Origin: Pseudofrancisella aestuarii
Lineage (GTDB): Bacteria; Pseudomonadota; Gammaproteobacteria; Francisellales; Francisellaceae
Assembly: GCF_003574475.2 (NCBI RefSeq)
Contig: NZ_QLIS02000003.1
Location: 248,001-312,000 of the forward strand
DNA: 64,000 nt
Direction of reading: 5' to 3'
This document shows positions 37,600-46,033 of this stretch, piece after piece; the first letter of the stretch is position 1; each line of letters opens with the position of its first letter. Made by a program: the position numbers and the translations under genes. The notes below the pieces were generated by a model that was not told where the DNA came from, did not search any database, and saw nothing but the letters and a program-made list of their open reading frames with translations.

Positions 37600-37861
37600 C
37601 CGAGGTTTAATGCGATTCTCGTGTAAATTTATGAAGCTCCTGCTTCATGAGGGCCTGGTTAACAAGCCTAACTCGAATCCCTAAGCAATTTGTATAATTT
37701 TGTTTTACTTAATATACATTGCTAGAGATTTTGGAGTGATGCGAGAGCTATCACTCCATTTATGATGAGATTAATCGATGATATTTCCGCATCCTTAGTT
37801 TTGCGAGAGAAAGAGAGACCATTTTGTGTTCGTCTCTCTTTTTAACTAGGGAGAAACCTCT
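37600..37861 (+). ncRNA. Candidate retron noncoding RNA (msr-msd)
   Basis: A stretch of about 260 nt without a plausible long frame, packed with perfect hairpins. In order: CGAG/CTCG (37601-37621); ATGAAGC/GCTTCAT with loop TCCT (37631-37648); GGC.TG/CA.GCC (37652-37668); AGCAAT..GTATA/TATACATTGCT (37684-37723); GGAGTGAT/ATCACTCC (37733-37757); and a long stem with AAAGAGAGAC/GTCTCTCTTT (37810-37841) inside an outer CCTTAGTT/AACTAGG pairing (37793-37850). GAGGTTT at 37602-37608 is complementary to AAACCTC at 37854-37860, as expected for a1/a2 at the two ends of a retron RNA. The first hairpins would be msr and the later long stems msd. The exact branching G and the reverse-transcribed limits are not determined. 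Confidence 0.78.
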
Positions 37862-37984
37862 ATGAATAAAAAAACAAAAAATATCATCGAATGTTTGATT
37901 ATCATAGCTCTATGCTTATGCTTGAGCTCGGATAGTATCAATATTGATGCTGACATAAATGTTCATGCAATTTATATTGCTTAG
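37862..37984 (+). CDS. Retron-associated single-helix membrane microprotein (candidate effector)
   Basis: A 40-residue frame with a strong ribosome site AGGGAG (37848-37853) 8 nt before the ATG. It has a basic N-terminus (MNKKTKN), a hydrophobic segment at about 8-23 with three cysteines (C11, C18, C20), and a C-terminal tail of about 15 residues in which hydrophobic and polar residues alternate, as in a beta strand. It lies between the noncoding RNA and the RT, the usual place of a retron accessory gene. Membrane-acting effectors are known in some retrons (for example Ec48), which cause growth arrest when released. Function here is inferred from position and hydrophobicity only. The proposed a2 segment sits between its ribosome site and start codon. 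Confidence 0.72.
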   Translation: MNKKTKNIIECLIIIALCLCLSSDSINIDADINVHAIYIA

Positions 37985-37991
37985 TACATTT

Positions 37992-38016
37992 AAAATCCAG
38001 TTTAAATACTGGTTTT
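37992..38016 (+). terminator. Small hairpin between the microprotein and RT genes
   Basis: CCAGT (37997-38001) and ACTGG (38008-38012) pair around loop TTAAAT, flanked by AAAA on the left and TTTT on the right. The stem is short, so it may only partly stop transcription and so lower RT output relative to the RNA and microprotein. Confidence 0.45.
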
Positions 38017-38030
38017 AAAAGTGTGATAGA

Positions 38031-38954
38031 ATGTTTAATGCCGTCAAACATTTCTCATTTAAAATGAAAAAATACAGCATAGATCAGTCTCCTATATATA
38101 AGCTATCTTCAAAAAAAAAGCTCAAAGAGATTCTTTATATAGATGAAAAAAAACTTAAGCAAGCCACACAGTTTCCAGCACACTATAGTTTTAATAAGAA
38201 AATAAATGGTAAAACAAGAAATATACAGCCTCCTATTAACATTACAAAAAAAATTCATGAGAGAATACTCTCTCTTTTATCAAGAATAGAAGTTCACACT
38301 TTTCTGTTCTCAGGAGTTAAAGGAAGATCATATGTTTGCAATGCAAGAAAACATATTGCATCTTCTTTCTTTTTAACTATAGATATCAAAAACTTCTTTC
38401 CTTCAACAACAAGGAAAAAAGTATTCTATCTTTTCTATAAAATGTTTAAATGCTCTCCAGATATTGCAGATACTTTAGCTAAAATGCTTACTTTTAATAA
38501 CCAGTTAGTTCAAGGAAGCTGCGTAAGCCAACTACTATCATACCTTTCTAATTATGAGATGTTTGAAGAAATAAATATCATCGCAAATAAATATAATTTA
38601 ACATTTTCCCTATATGTTGATGATATGACATTTTCAAGCTCACAAGATTTCAAGAAATCTGATGTGATTTATGAGATAAAAAAAATACTAAAAAAGTCAG
38701 ATTACCAAATAAAAAGAAGCAAACTACGCTATTCTAAAACTGGAGATATAACAGGTGTAATAATAAAAGAGTCTCACTTATTAGTTAAAAATAAAACTCA
38801 CAGAAAAGTATTTTTATTACGAGAAGAAAAAAATCTAAAAAAGATAAAGCAACTTACAGGACAAGCAAAATATATTCAGCCTTCTTTTCCCAAAAAACCT
38901 AAACTAAAGCCTCCTTTTTCTCAAGCGTTTTCGCATAAAGCTCTTGATATTTAG
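38031..38954 (+). CDS. Retron-type reverse transcriptase
   Basis: A 307-residue RT, the normal size for a retron enzyme. Catalytic motif A has D118 in LTIDIKNFFPS. Motif C is YVDD (195-198). The retron-specific region X motif NAxxH is present as NARKH (104-108). Region Y shows ITG (240-242) in place of the usual VTG. The primer-grip and C-terminal thumb are very basic. Motif B reads QGSCVSQLLSYLSN (161-174) instead of the common QG.P.SP.L.N, so the Pro is replaced by Gln. The frame overlaps the end of the convergent valS by 56 bp; its last 18 or so codons are antisense to valS. No accessory domain is fused. It reverse transcribes the adjacent RNA into msDNA by inference. Confidence 0.93.
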   Translation: MFNAVKHFSFKMKKYSIDQSPIYKLSSKKKLKEILYIDEKKLKQATQFPAHYSFNKKINGKTRNIQPPINITKKIHERILSLLSRIEVHTFLFSGVKGRSYVCNARKHIASSFFLTIDIKNFFPSTTRKKVFYLFYKMFKCSPDIADTLAKMLTFNNQLVQGSCVSQLLSYLSNYEMFEEINIIANKYNLTFSLYVDDMTFSSSQDFKKSDVIYEIKKILKKSDYQIKRSKLRYSKTGDITGVIIKESHLLVKNKTHRKVFLLREEKNLKKIKQLTGQAKYIQPSFPKKPKLKPPFSQAFSHKALDI

Positions 38955-41658
38955 CTAGCTTCTCTTTTTCGACAGCTACCACAGCTTCTGGAGCATTTGC
39001 CACAAACTTTTGGTTAGAAAGTTTGTTTTCAACCCTTTCAACTTCTTTCTGTAGTTTCTCCAACTCTTTATCTAGCCTTACAACCTCTTGTTCAACATCA
39101 ACTAAACCTTCTAGAGGAATATTTAATTCTAAACCTTCTATAGCTTGTGATAAAGATGTCGGAGGATTATCACTAAATTCAATATTTTTAACTCTAGCTA
39201 AAGCTTTTATAAAATTCTCTGTCTGTCTTAAATAGCCTTCTTCTTTCTCAGCTATATCTTTAATAATTAAGTCTATCTCTAAAGATGGTTTAATACCTAC
39301 TTCACTACGCATATTTCTAAGAGTTGTAACTACATTTTGTAACCATGAGATAACAACCTCATCTTCTTTAGCTACAAGCTCTTCTTTAGCTACTGGATAG
39401 GACACATCCATAATAGTATCTTTAGCATCATTTAAATGAACTTTTAACTGCTGATAGATACTCTCTGTGATAAATGGCACAAGAGGATGAGCTAAAGCTA
39501 GAATGTTTTCCAATACTTTAGTTAAGGTATACTTAACCCCATTTTTCTGTTTTTCAGATAAAGACTCATCTTTTAAAGTAACTTTTGCAAACTCAACATA
39601 CCAGTCACAATAGTTATTCCATACAAGGTCATAAATAGTATTTGCTACCAAGTCAAATCTATAATTCGCAAGGTGTTTATGTATATCTGCAACAGCATTA
39701 TTTAAAACACTCCAAATCCACTTATCTGCAACACCTAACTCATAATTATTACAAACCTTATAATCATCTAAATTCATCATTACGAATCTTGAAGCATTCC
39801 AAAGTTTATTACAGAAGTTACGATACCCTTCAACTCTAGCTGTATCGAAACTGATATCACGAGATGTAGAGGCCAACGCTGCATAAGTAAATCTCACAGC
39901 ATCTGCACCATAAGCGCTAATGCCTTCTGGGAATTCTTTCCTTGTAGCTTTCTCAATCTTAGCTTTCATCTGTGGTTGCATTAAACCAGTGGTTCTTTTT
40001 TCAAGTAAATCTTCTAGAGAAATACCATCTATCAAATCCACAGGATCCAACACATTACCCTTTGATTTTGACATTTTATTACCTTCACTATCACGGATAA
40101 GTCCAGTAATATAAATATCCCTAAATGGCACATCATTCATAAAGTACATACCAAACATCATCATTCTAGCAACCCAGAAGAAAATAATATCAAAACCAGT
40201 TACAAGAACGCTCGTCGGATAATATTTCTCTAATTCAGGAGTTTTTTCTGGCCAGCCTAGTGTACTAAATGGCCATAATGCAGATGAGAACCATGTATCA
40301 AATACATCTTCATCTTGCTTGATAGCAAAGTCTTCTGCTAAGTTATATTTTGCTCTAATATCAGCTTCATTTTCACCAACATATACATTACCTTCACTAT
40401 CATACCAAGCAGGGATTCTATGTCCCCACCAAAGCTGCCTAGATACACACCAATCTTGTAAATCACGCATCCAAGCAAAATATGTGTTCTTCCAGTTATC
40501 TGGAACAAACTTAACCTTACCAGTCTCTACAGCTTCTATAGCTGGTTTTGCAAGTACATCAGCCTTAACAAACCATTGCTTAGTTAGATACGGTTCTAAA
40601 ACCTCCCCAGTTCTATCTCCAGTAGGTACTTTTAACGCATGAGGCTCTATTTTGTCTAACAAGCCTAATGCATCCATATCAGCAACTATTTGCTTACGTG
40701 CTTCAAACCTGTCTAATCCTTGATATTTTGACGGTACATTAGTATTTAGTGCGGCATCATCAGTTAAGATATTTAGCATCTGCAAATTGTGTCTTTTACC
40801 CATTTCATAGTCATTAAAGTCATGAGCTGGCGTAATCTTCACACATCCTGTACCAAAATCTTTCTCAACATAGTCATCAGCTATTATAGGAATCTGTCTA
40901 TCTGTAAGTGGTAGATTTATCATCTTACCAACAAGGTGAGCATATCTCTCATCTTCTGGATGAACTGCAACAGCCATATCGCCAAGCATCGTCTCTGGAC
41001 GTGTTGTTGCTATAATAATTTTCTCATCACTATTTGCTATCGGATAAATGAAATGCCAAAGCGAACCCTTTTCTTCTCTCTGAGCAACTTCTAAATCAGA
41101 TACTGCTGTTTTTAACTTAGGATCCCAGTTTACTAACCTCTCTCCACGATATGCCAAACCATCATCATATAGTTTAATGAAACATTTTTTCACTGCGTCA
41201 GAAAGACCATCATCCATAGTGAATCTTTCTCTATTCCAATCTGGAGAAGCTCCTATTCTACGCATTTGAGAAGTTATAGTTCCGCCTGAAAGCTCTTTCC
41301 ATTCCCAAACTTTACTTACGAAATTCTCACGCCCTAAATCATGCCTAGAAATACCTTGTGCATTAAGCTGTCTCTCTACAACCATTTGAGTAGCGATACC
41401 TGCATGGTCTGTACCTGGTTGCCACAAAGTATCTTTACCAGACATTCTGTTATAACGGATCAAAATATCCATTAGAGACATCTGGAAACCATGCCCCATA
41501 TGTAACGTCCCTGTTACATTTGGAGGAGGCAACATTATTGTATATGTATCTTTTGAGTCAGTGTTACCACAAGCAAACTTGTTTGAGGTTTCCCATTTTT
41601 GATAATTAGATTGCTCTATCTCTTTAGGATTATAATTTTTATTCATCTCTTGAGTCAT
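38899..41658 (-). CDS. valS: Valyl-tRNA synthetase
   Basis: A 919-residue class I synthetase. HIGH is present as HMGH in PPPNVTGTLHMGHG (near 46-59), KMSKS in GNKMSKSKGNVLDP (near 525), a CP1 editing domain with TTRPETMLGD in between, an anticodon-binding domain (about 640-790), and a C-terminal coiled coil (about 850-915). The 3' end is overlapped by the retron RT gene on the other strand. holC, which neighbours valS in E. coli, is 6 kb away here. Confidence 0.98.
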   Translation of the reverse strand: MTQEMNKNYNPKEIEQSNYQKWETSNKFACGNTDSKDTYTIMLPPPNVTGTLHMGHGFQMSLMDILIRYNRMSGKDTLWQPGTDHAGIATQMVVERQLNAQGISRHDLGRENFVSKVWEWKELSGGTITSQMRRIGASPDWNRERFTMDDGLSDAVKKCFIKLYDDGLAYRGERLVNWDPKLKTAVSDLEVAQREEKGSLWHFIYPIANSDEKIIIATTRPETMLGDMAVAVHPEDERYAHLVGKMINLPLTDRQIPIIADDYVEKDFGTGCVKITPAHDFNDYEMGKRHNLQMLNILTDDAALNTNVPSKYQGLDRFEARKQIVADMDALGLLDKIEPHALKVPTGDRTGEVLEPYLTKQWFVKADVLAKPAIEAVETGKVKFVPDNWKNTYFAWMRDLQDWCVSRQLWWGHRIPAWYDSEGNVYVGENEADIRAKYNLAEDFAIKQDEDVFDTWFSSALWPFSTLGWPEKTPELEKYYPTSVLVTGFDIIFFWVARMMMFGMYFMNDVPFRDIYITGLIRDSEGNKMSKSKGNVLDPVDLIDGISLEDLLEKRTTGLMQPQMKAKIEKATRKEFPEGISAYGADAVRFTYAALASTSRDISFDTARVEGYRNFCNKLWNASRFVMMNLDDYKVCNNYELGVADKWIWSVLNNAVADIHKHLANYRFDLVANTIYDLVWNNYCDWYVEFAKVTLKDESLSEKQKNGVKYTLTKVLENILALAHPLVPFITESIYQQLKVHLNDAKDTIMDVSYPVAKEELVAKEDEVVISWLQNVVTTLRNMRSEVGIKPSLEIDLIIKDIAEKEEGYLRQTENFIKALARVKNIEFSDNPPTSLSQAIEGLELNIPLEGLVDVEQEVVRLDKELEKLQKEVERVENKLSNQKFVANAPEAVVAVEKEKLAKYQELYAKTLEKKEALV

Positions 41659-41748
41659 TCTTAAAACCTATATAAATTGCAAAAAACTTAGAAAAATTTA
41701 ATGAGGATAATTTTAGCAAGATTAGTAGAAAAAATATAGAAAGAGTGC

Positions 41749-43791
41749 TTATTGGTTATTAGCTATCGGCTCATTAATGATACGAATAAGTTGATCTCTT
41801 ATATGCTTAGCAAAGTATAAAGACCCTATTTTAGATAAGTGACTATTTGTTATCATTATGGACTCCTCATATTTACTATCTGAATAAAAAGATTTTCCTT
41901 TACTATCTATATTTTTACAATATCCTTTTTCACAAAAAACTTCATAAGGATTAATAAAATAAACATTTTCATACCTTTTAGCATACTCTTTTAAAATACC
42001 ATTCACATTTATCGCAGCCATATTCTCACTAGCCTTATCTTCACTATTACATTTTTTATCAAACTTAAACCACTTAAGTTCAGATATACACTCTAAAGGT
42101 TTATAATTTAATGCTCCAGGAAAGTCTCCTATAAGAATTAACTTATGTTTTCCCATATCAGCTCTTAATTTATCCAAAGCATTAATAAATAATTCATAAT
42201 CGTTATAATCAACTATTTTTAATGTATCTATATTAAAGCTTTTATGAGTCTCTATCGACCCCGCCATTTTAAGTTGTCCGGACAGCCATGTAGAATAAAT
42301 AAGCACTGAGTCTTTAGACTTTTTAAGTGCAGTAATTGCCTCTGAGTAAGATTTCTTCGATAAGTAATCAAAGGACTTTTGGCTCTTAGGATATAATCTT
42401 ATAACCCCCGGTAACAACAAAGTTGAAATATTTCTATGAGCGACTGTAAAAATAGTTAAGTCATATGGTATTGCGATTTCTTTAATAATACCAAAATCTA
42501 ACATCCCCGCATGACTATCTCCCATTATAATAATGTTTGGATATGTTGTCTTACCTATATGAATATAATCTTCTTTAAAATCAGCTCCTCCCCAATTTTC
42601 TAAATTATAGTTAGAAATATCTGAAATAGTCTCTATCACTTCAGGAGATTTCGCTCTCCACGCCCAACCATTGTTACAATAAATAGAAAAACCCAATACA
42701 ATAAAAAATATGACAACTATTAACCATCTAAATAATAGAAAAATTTGTTTTTCCTTATTTTTAGGAATATTTTTTCTAAAAGGCTGCTCTATAAAAAAAT
42801 ACATAAAAGTCGCCACACATATAGAAACAAAAAATATTATTATTTTTACATATAACGATAACTCAAAAAGCTGACCAACATCTTCATTATAAGTTTTTAT
42901 AAAAACTATAAGAGGCCAGTGCACTAAATATAGAGAATAACTTATTAGACCAATAAATCTTGTAATTTCATTTCTAAAAAGAAACCCTAGATATTTTGCT
43001 TCACCAGCATAAATCAAAAGTGCAGCTCCTATACATGGTAGCAATGCATTATAACTCGGAAAGAGTGTATCTTGTTTATAGGTAAAAATTGGATATAGAA
43101 TAAATAATATGCCTAAAGCACAAAGTAACTCTTTTTTATAATTATCCTTAATTTTAATCTTTAAGATCCAAATAAGAAAAGCTCCTATTAGAAACTCAAA
43201 AGCTCTATACTGGACTAAATAATATAATGCTGTTATATAATTATCTTGATCATAAATATTATTTATAAAACTAATAATAAACAGTAAAAATAAGACCTTT
43301 AACAAATGCTCTCTAAAGAATCTAAATGTAATTAATAAAATAACAGGCCAGAAAATATAAAACTGCTCTTCAACACCTAGAGACCATGTATGTAATAAAG
43401 GATTGGATTGAGACAATATATCAAAATAACTTGCTTGCTTATAAAAATATACATTAGAAAAAGAGAGAGCTGTTGAAACCAGCGATCCTCCAAATATATG
43501 AAATTTTGCTAAATCCAGTAACCAAACACCTAAAATAAAAGATATTATTAATACAAAAGATAACGCAGGCATAATACGCCTTGCTCTACGAGTGTAAAAA
43601 TTTATAAAATCAAATCGCTTTGTTTCTTCTAACTCTTTAATAATAATATTAGTTATTAAAAAACCACTTATTACAAAAAAAACATCTACCCCAACATACC
43701 CACCTCTAAAAGCTGGAAAGTCTAAGTGTGCAAATAACACAGCTATTACTGCTAATGCTCTTAAACCATCTATATGTTTATAATATTTCAC
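41749..43791 (-). CDS. Acyltransferase-3/SGNH O-acetyltransferase (OafA/OatA-like)
   Basis: A 680-residue protein. The N-terminal membrane domain (about 1-380, ten or more helices) starts KYYKHIDGLRALAVIAVLFAH and has GVDVFFVISGFL and RRARRIMPA, all typical of acyltransferase family 3. The periplasmic C-terminal domain (about 400-680) is an SGNH hydrolase with the nucleophile in MGDSHAG and the catalytic Asp/His pair in the last part (NSHLSKIGS). Such fusions move acetyl groups across the membrane to O-antigen, peptidoglycan or other glycans. The acceptor is unknown. Confidence 0.9.
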   Translation of the reverse strand: MKYYKHIDGLRALAVIAVLFAHLDFPAFRGGYVGVDVFFVISGFLITNIIIKELEETKRFDFINFYTRRARRIMPALSFVLIISFILGVWLLDLAKFHIFGGSLVSTALSFSNVYFYKQASYFDILSQSNPLLHTWSLGVEEQFYIFWPVILLITFRFFREHLLKVLFLLFIISFINNIYDQDNYITALYYLVQYRAFEFLIGAFLIWILKIKIKDNYKKELLCALGILFILYPIFTYKQDTLFPSYNALLPCIGAALLIYAGEAKYLGFLFRNEITRFIGLISYSLYLVHWPLIVFIKTYNEDVGQLFELSLYVKIIIFFVSICVATFMYFFIEQPFRKNIPKNKEKQIFLLFRWLIVVIFFIVLGFSIYCNNGWAWRAKSPEVIETISDISNYNLENWGGADFKEDYIHIGKTTYPNIIIMGDSHAGMLDFGIIKEIAIPYDLTIFTVAHRNISTLLLPGVIRLYPKSQKSFDYLSKKSYSEAITALKKSKDSVLIYSTWLSGQLKMAGSIETHKSFNIDTLKIVDYNDYELFINALDKLRADMGKHKLILIGDFPGALNYKPLECISELKWFKFDKKCNSEDKASENMAAINVNGILKEYAKRYENVYFINPYEVFCEKGYCKNIDSKGKSFYSDSKYEESIMITNSHLSKIGSLYFAKHIRDQLIRIINEPIANNQ

Positions 43792-43845
43792 TAAATCAGT
43801 TGAAAGATGTTTTAATAAAAGTATATAGCACTATATATATAGTTT

Positions 43846-44580
43846 CTAGATTTCAAAATTAAAGTAGGTATCTTTATATGGCTCATCTTTCAGTGTGAAG
43901 TGCCACCACTCTGTATCTAATGGTACAAATCCAGCATCTTCCATTAATCTCTGAAGTAATAATCTATTAGCTCTAGCCTGTGCTGGGATATCAACATAAT
44001 CAGGATGAGACTTCTCACTAAAACAATCAAATCCAGTACCAAAATCTAAACTATTATCAGGATCTCTTTGACTATATGGTGCAGTACATGACACTTGCTT
44101 TGATCGATGTTCAGGAATTTTACTATCTATCGGCACTATTGTTAGATCCATAGTACTACCTCTACTATGCCCTGACTTTGCAGCAATATAACCATCTTTA
44201 AAGAGATTCTTTTTATCAACCTCTTCATAAAAAGTCGTTTTCATCTGAGTGGCTTTAGTATCTGCTGCCCATTTAACAAAATTATCCACTGCTTTTTGTG
44301 GTCTATAACAATCATAAACTTTTAATGACAGTCCCATTGGTACAAGCTTATCTTGAACTTGGCTTAAGGCTTCTGCTGCTTGATCTGTCAGATAACATTT
44401 ACCTTCATTATAGCCATCTATCTTTTTTCCAACGAAGTTAAAATTTGTTGCATATCGCATATCTAACTGTATAGAAGGTATAACATCTTTAACATTCACA
44501 AAGCTATTTGGAATATCTTGAGAGAAAGCGAACTGTGTACTTATAAATAAACCAAATAAAATAAAAGCTTTCTTAAACAT
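43846..44580 (-). CDS. Secreted D-alanyl-D-alanine dipeptidase (VanX/DdpX family)
   Basis: A 244-residue zinc peptidase with a signal peptide (MFKKAFILFGLFISTQFAFS, predicted cleavage near 20). Zinc ligands fit H138 and D145 in SGHSRGSTMDLT and H227 in EWWHF; the general base is E224 and the arginine of the VanX family is R93 in DCYRPQ. It cleaves free D-Ala-D-Ala. Extra cysteines (C62, C91, C165, C186) may form disulfides, consistent with export. Divergent from the cardiolipin synthase gene. Confidence 0.9.
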   Translation of the reverse strand: MFKKAFILFGLFISTQFAFSQDIPNSFVNVKDVIPSIQLDMRYATNFNFVGKKIDGYNEGKCYLTDQAAEALSQVQDKLVPMGLSLKVYDCYRPQKAVDNFVKWAADTKATQMKTTFYEEVDKKNLFKDGYIAAKSGHSRGSTMDLTIVPIDSKIPEHRSKQVSCTAPYSQRDPDNSLDFGTGFDCFSEKSHPDYVDIPAQARANRLLLQRLMEDAGFVPLDTEWWHFTLKDEPYKDTYFNFEI

Positions 44581-44659
44581 CTTTTACTGCCCAATCTAAA
44601 GAAATATTATTAAAAGTATAGCATAATAATACGAAGCACTTTATTTATAGGTCCATGTT

Positions 44660-46033
44660 ATGACAATTATTGAATATTTCTTTATATACTCACTTATTGG
44701 CTTAACAGTCCTCTCTATTCTATATAAAAAAAGCTTTCTAAGAGTTCAGCTATTTTGGATTGCTATTGTTTGCTTAGCACCAAATATACTGGGAGTGATA
44801 ATATATTGGTTTGCTCAATTAAAAAAAAGGGGACAAATGGACTGTTTCCCGATCAAATTCTTAACTACTCAAAATAAAGTAAATACTCCTGAACACTCTC
44901 TTTCTAAATTAATGAGTTACTATCAGCTATCACCATTACCATATTCAGATACTTCCTTTTATTATGAAACTAAAAACATATATAAATGTTTTATTGAACA
45001 AATAGATAGAGCCAAAGAAACTATTTTCTTAGTCACATATATCTGGGATTTAGATACCATCGGAAGTAAGCTTATGGATAAGCTGGAAGATAAAATAAAG
45101 CAAGGTGTAAAAGTTAAAATAATCGTAGATGCTTTAGGTTCAAATACGATTTTTTCTTTTAAGAAAAGAAAGCAAATTAATAATCTTCGCAAGAAAGGTA
45201 TTGATATAGCAATCTTCAACCCTTTATTGGGAAGCTTATTATTTAAGAATCACTTCAATCCTAGAAATCACAGAAAGATTTACATTTTTGATAATAAAGT
45301 TACTCTAATAGGCGGGATAAATATAAGTGATGATTATTTAGCAAAAAATAAAAATCCTTGGAAAGATATTATGCTAAAAATAGAAGGTGAAATTGCTAAA
45401 GGCTATACTAACCTTTTTATCTCTGACTGGAACTATGCCTCTAAAAAATACCCTCTAAATTTTAATAAAGAAGAATACAATATCGAGGAAAATATTAAAG
45501 ATTTCGCATATATTGTTCCATCTGGTCCAGATATACAGAGTGAAATATTTTATAACACTTTAATTTCCTTATTTGCAACGGCTAAAGATAAGATAACGAT
45601 CATTACACCTTATTTCATCCTATCTGATCAAATATTTTCTCTAATTAAAAATGCTGCTTTAAGAGGCGTGAATATAACCATTATAATTCCCTATGTAGCG
45701 GATAAAATGGTCGCCACTCTTCTTAATTATAATTACGTCAGAGATTTGGAAAAATATGGGGTTAATTACTTTCTATATAATAAATCCATGCTACATAGCA
45801 AAATAATATTAATTGATGATCAAGTGGCTCTAATAGGATCAGCAAACTTAGATTATAGAAGCTTATTCATTAACTATGAGATCTCTACCCTTTTTTATGA
45901 AAAAGAATTACTTAGAAAAATTAATATTTTTGCAGAGGATTTAAAAAAAGATTCAATCCGAGAACTTCCTAAGAAAAATTTGATTAGCCTAATACCTGAA
46001 AAATTATTAAAGCTTATTGCACCTTTATCTTAA
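44660..46033 (+). CDS. cls: Cardiolipin synthase (phospholipase D family)
   Basis: A 457-residue protein with two N-terminal transmembrane helices (about 5-22 and 30-52) and two complete HKD motifs: H204-K206-D211 (NHRKIYIFD) and H379-K381-D386 (HSKIILID). It condenses two phospholipids into cardiolipin in the inner membrane. The length and two-helix anchor fit ClsA. The gene end overlaps the convergent MFS gene by 4 bp. Confidence 0.93.
   Translation: MTIIEYFFIYSLIGLTVLSILYKKSFLRVQLFWIAIVCLAPNILGVIIYWFAQLKKRGQMDCFPIKFLTTQNKVNTPEHSLSKLMSYYQLSPLPYSDTSFYYETKNIYKCFIEQIDRAKETIFLVTYIWDLDTIGSKLMDKLEDKIKQGVKVKIIVDALGSNTIFSFKKRKQINNLRKKGIDIAIFNPLLGSLLFKNHFNPRNHRKIYIFDNKVTLIGGINISDDYLAKNKNPWKDIMLKIEGEIAKGYTNLFISDWNYASKKYPLNFNKEEYNIEENIKDFAYIVPSGPDIQSEIFYNTLISLFATAKDKITIITPYFILSDQIFSLIKNAALRGVNITIIIPYVADKMVATLLNYNYVRDLEKYGVNYFLYNKSMLHSKIILIDDQVALIGSANLDYRSLFINYEISTLFYEKELLRKINIFAEDLKKDSIRELPKKNLISLIPEKLLKLIAPLS

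Noticed and set aside
37650-37685. tRNA-like T-arm sequence (CTCGAATCC) in the retron RNA.
   Set aside because: No matching T-stem, acceptor stem or anticodon arm can be drawn; it is better explained as part of the msr hairpins.
37810-37845. Simple rho-independent terminator ending a small RNA before the microprotein.
   Set aside because: The stem plus T run could end some transcripts, but an outer pairing continues beyond the T run and the a2 segment lies after it, so an msd stem is the better reading.
39023-40642. Several plus-strand frames inside valS.
   Set aside because: Antisense to a clear synthetase gene, with no starts or codon pattern to support them.
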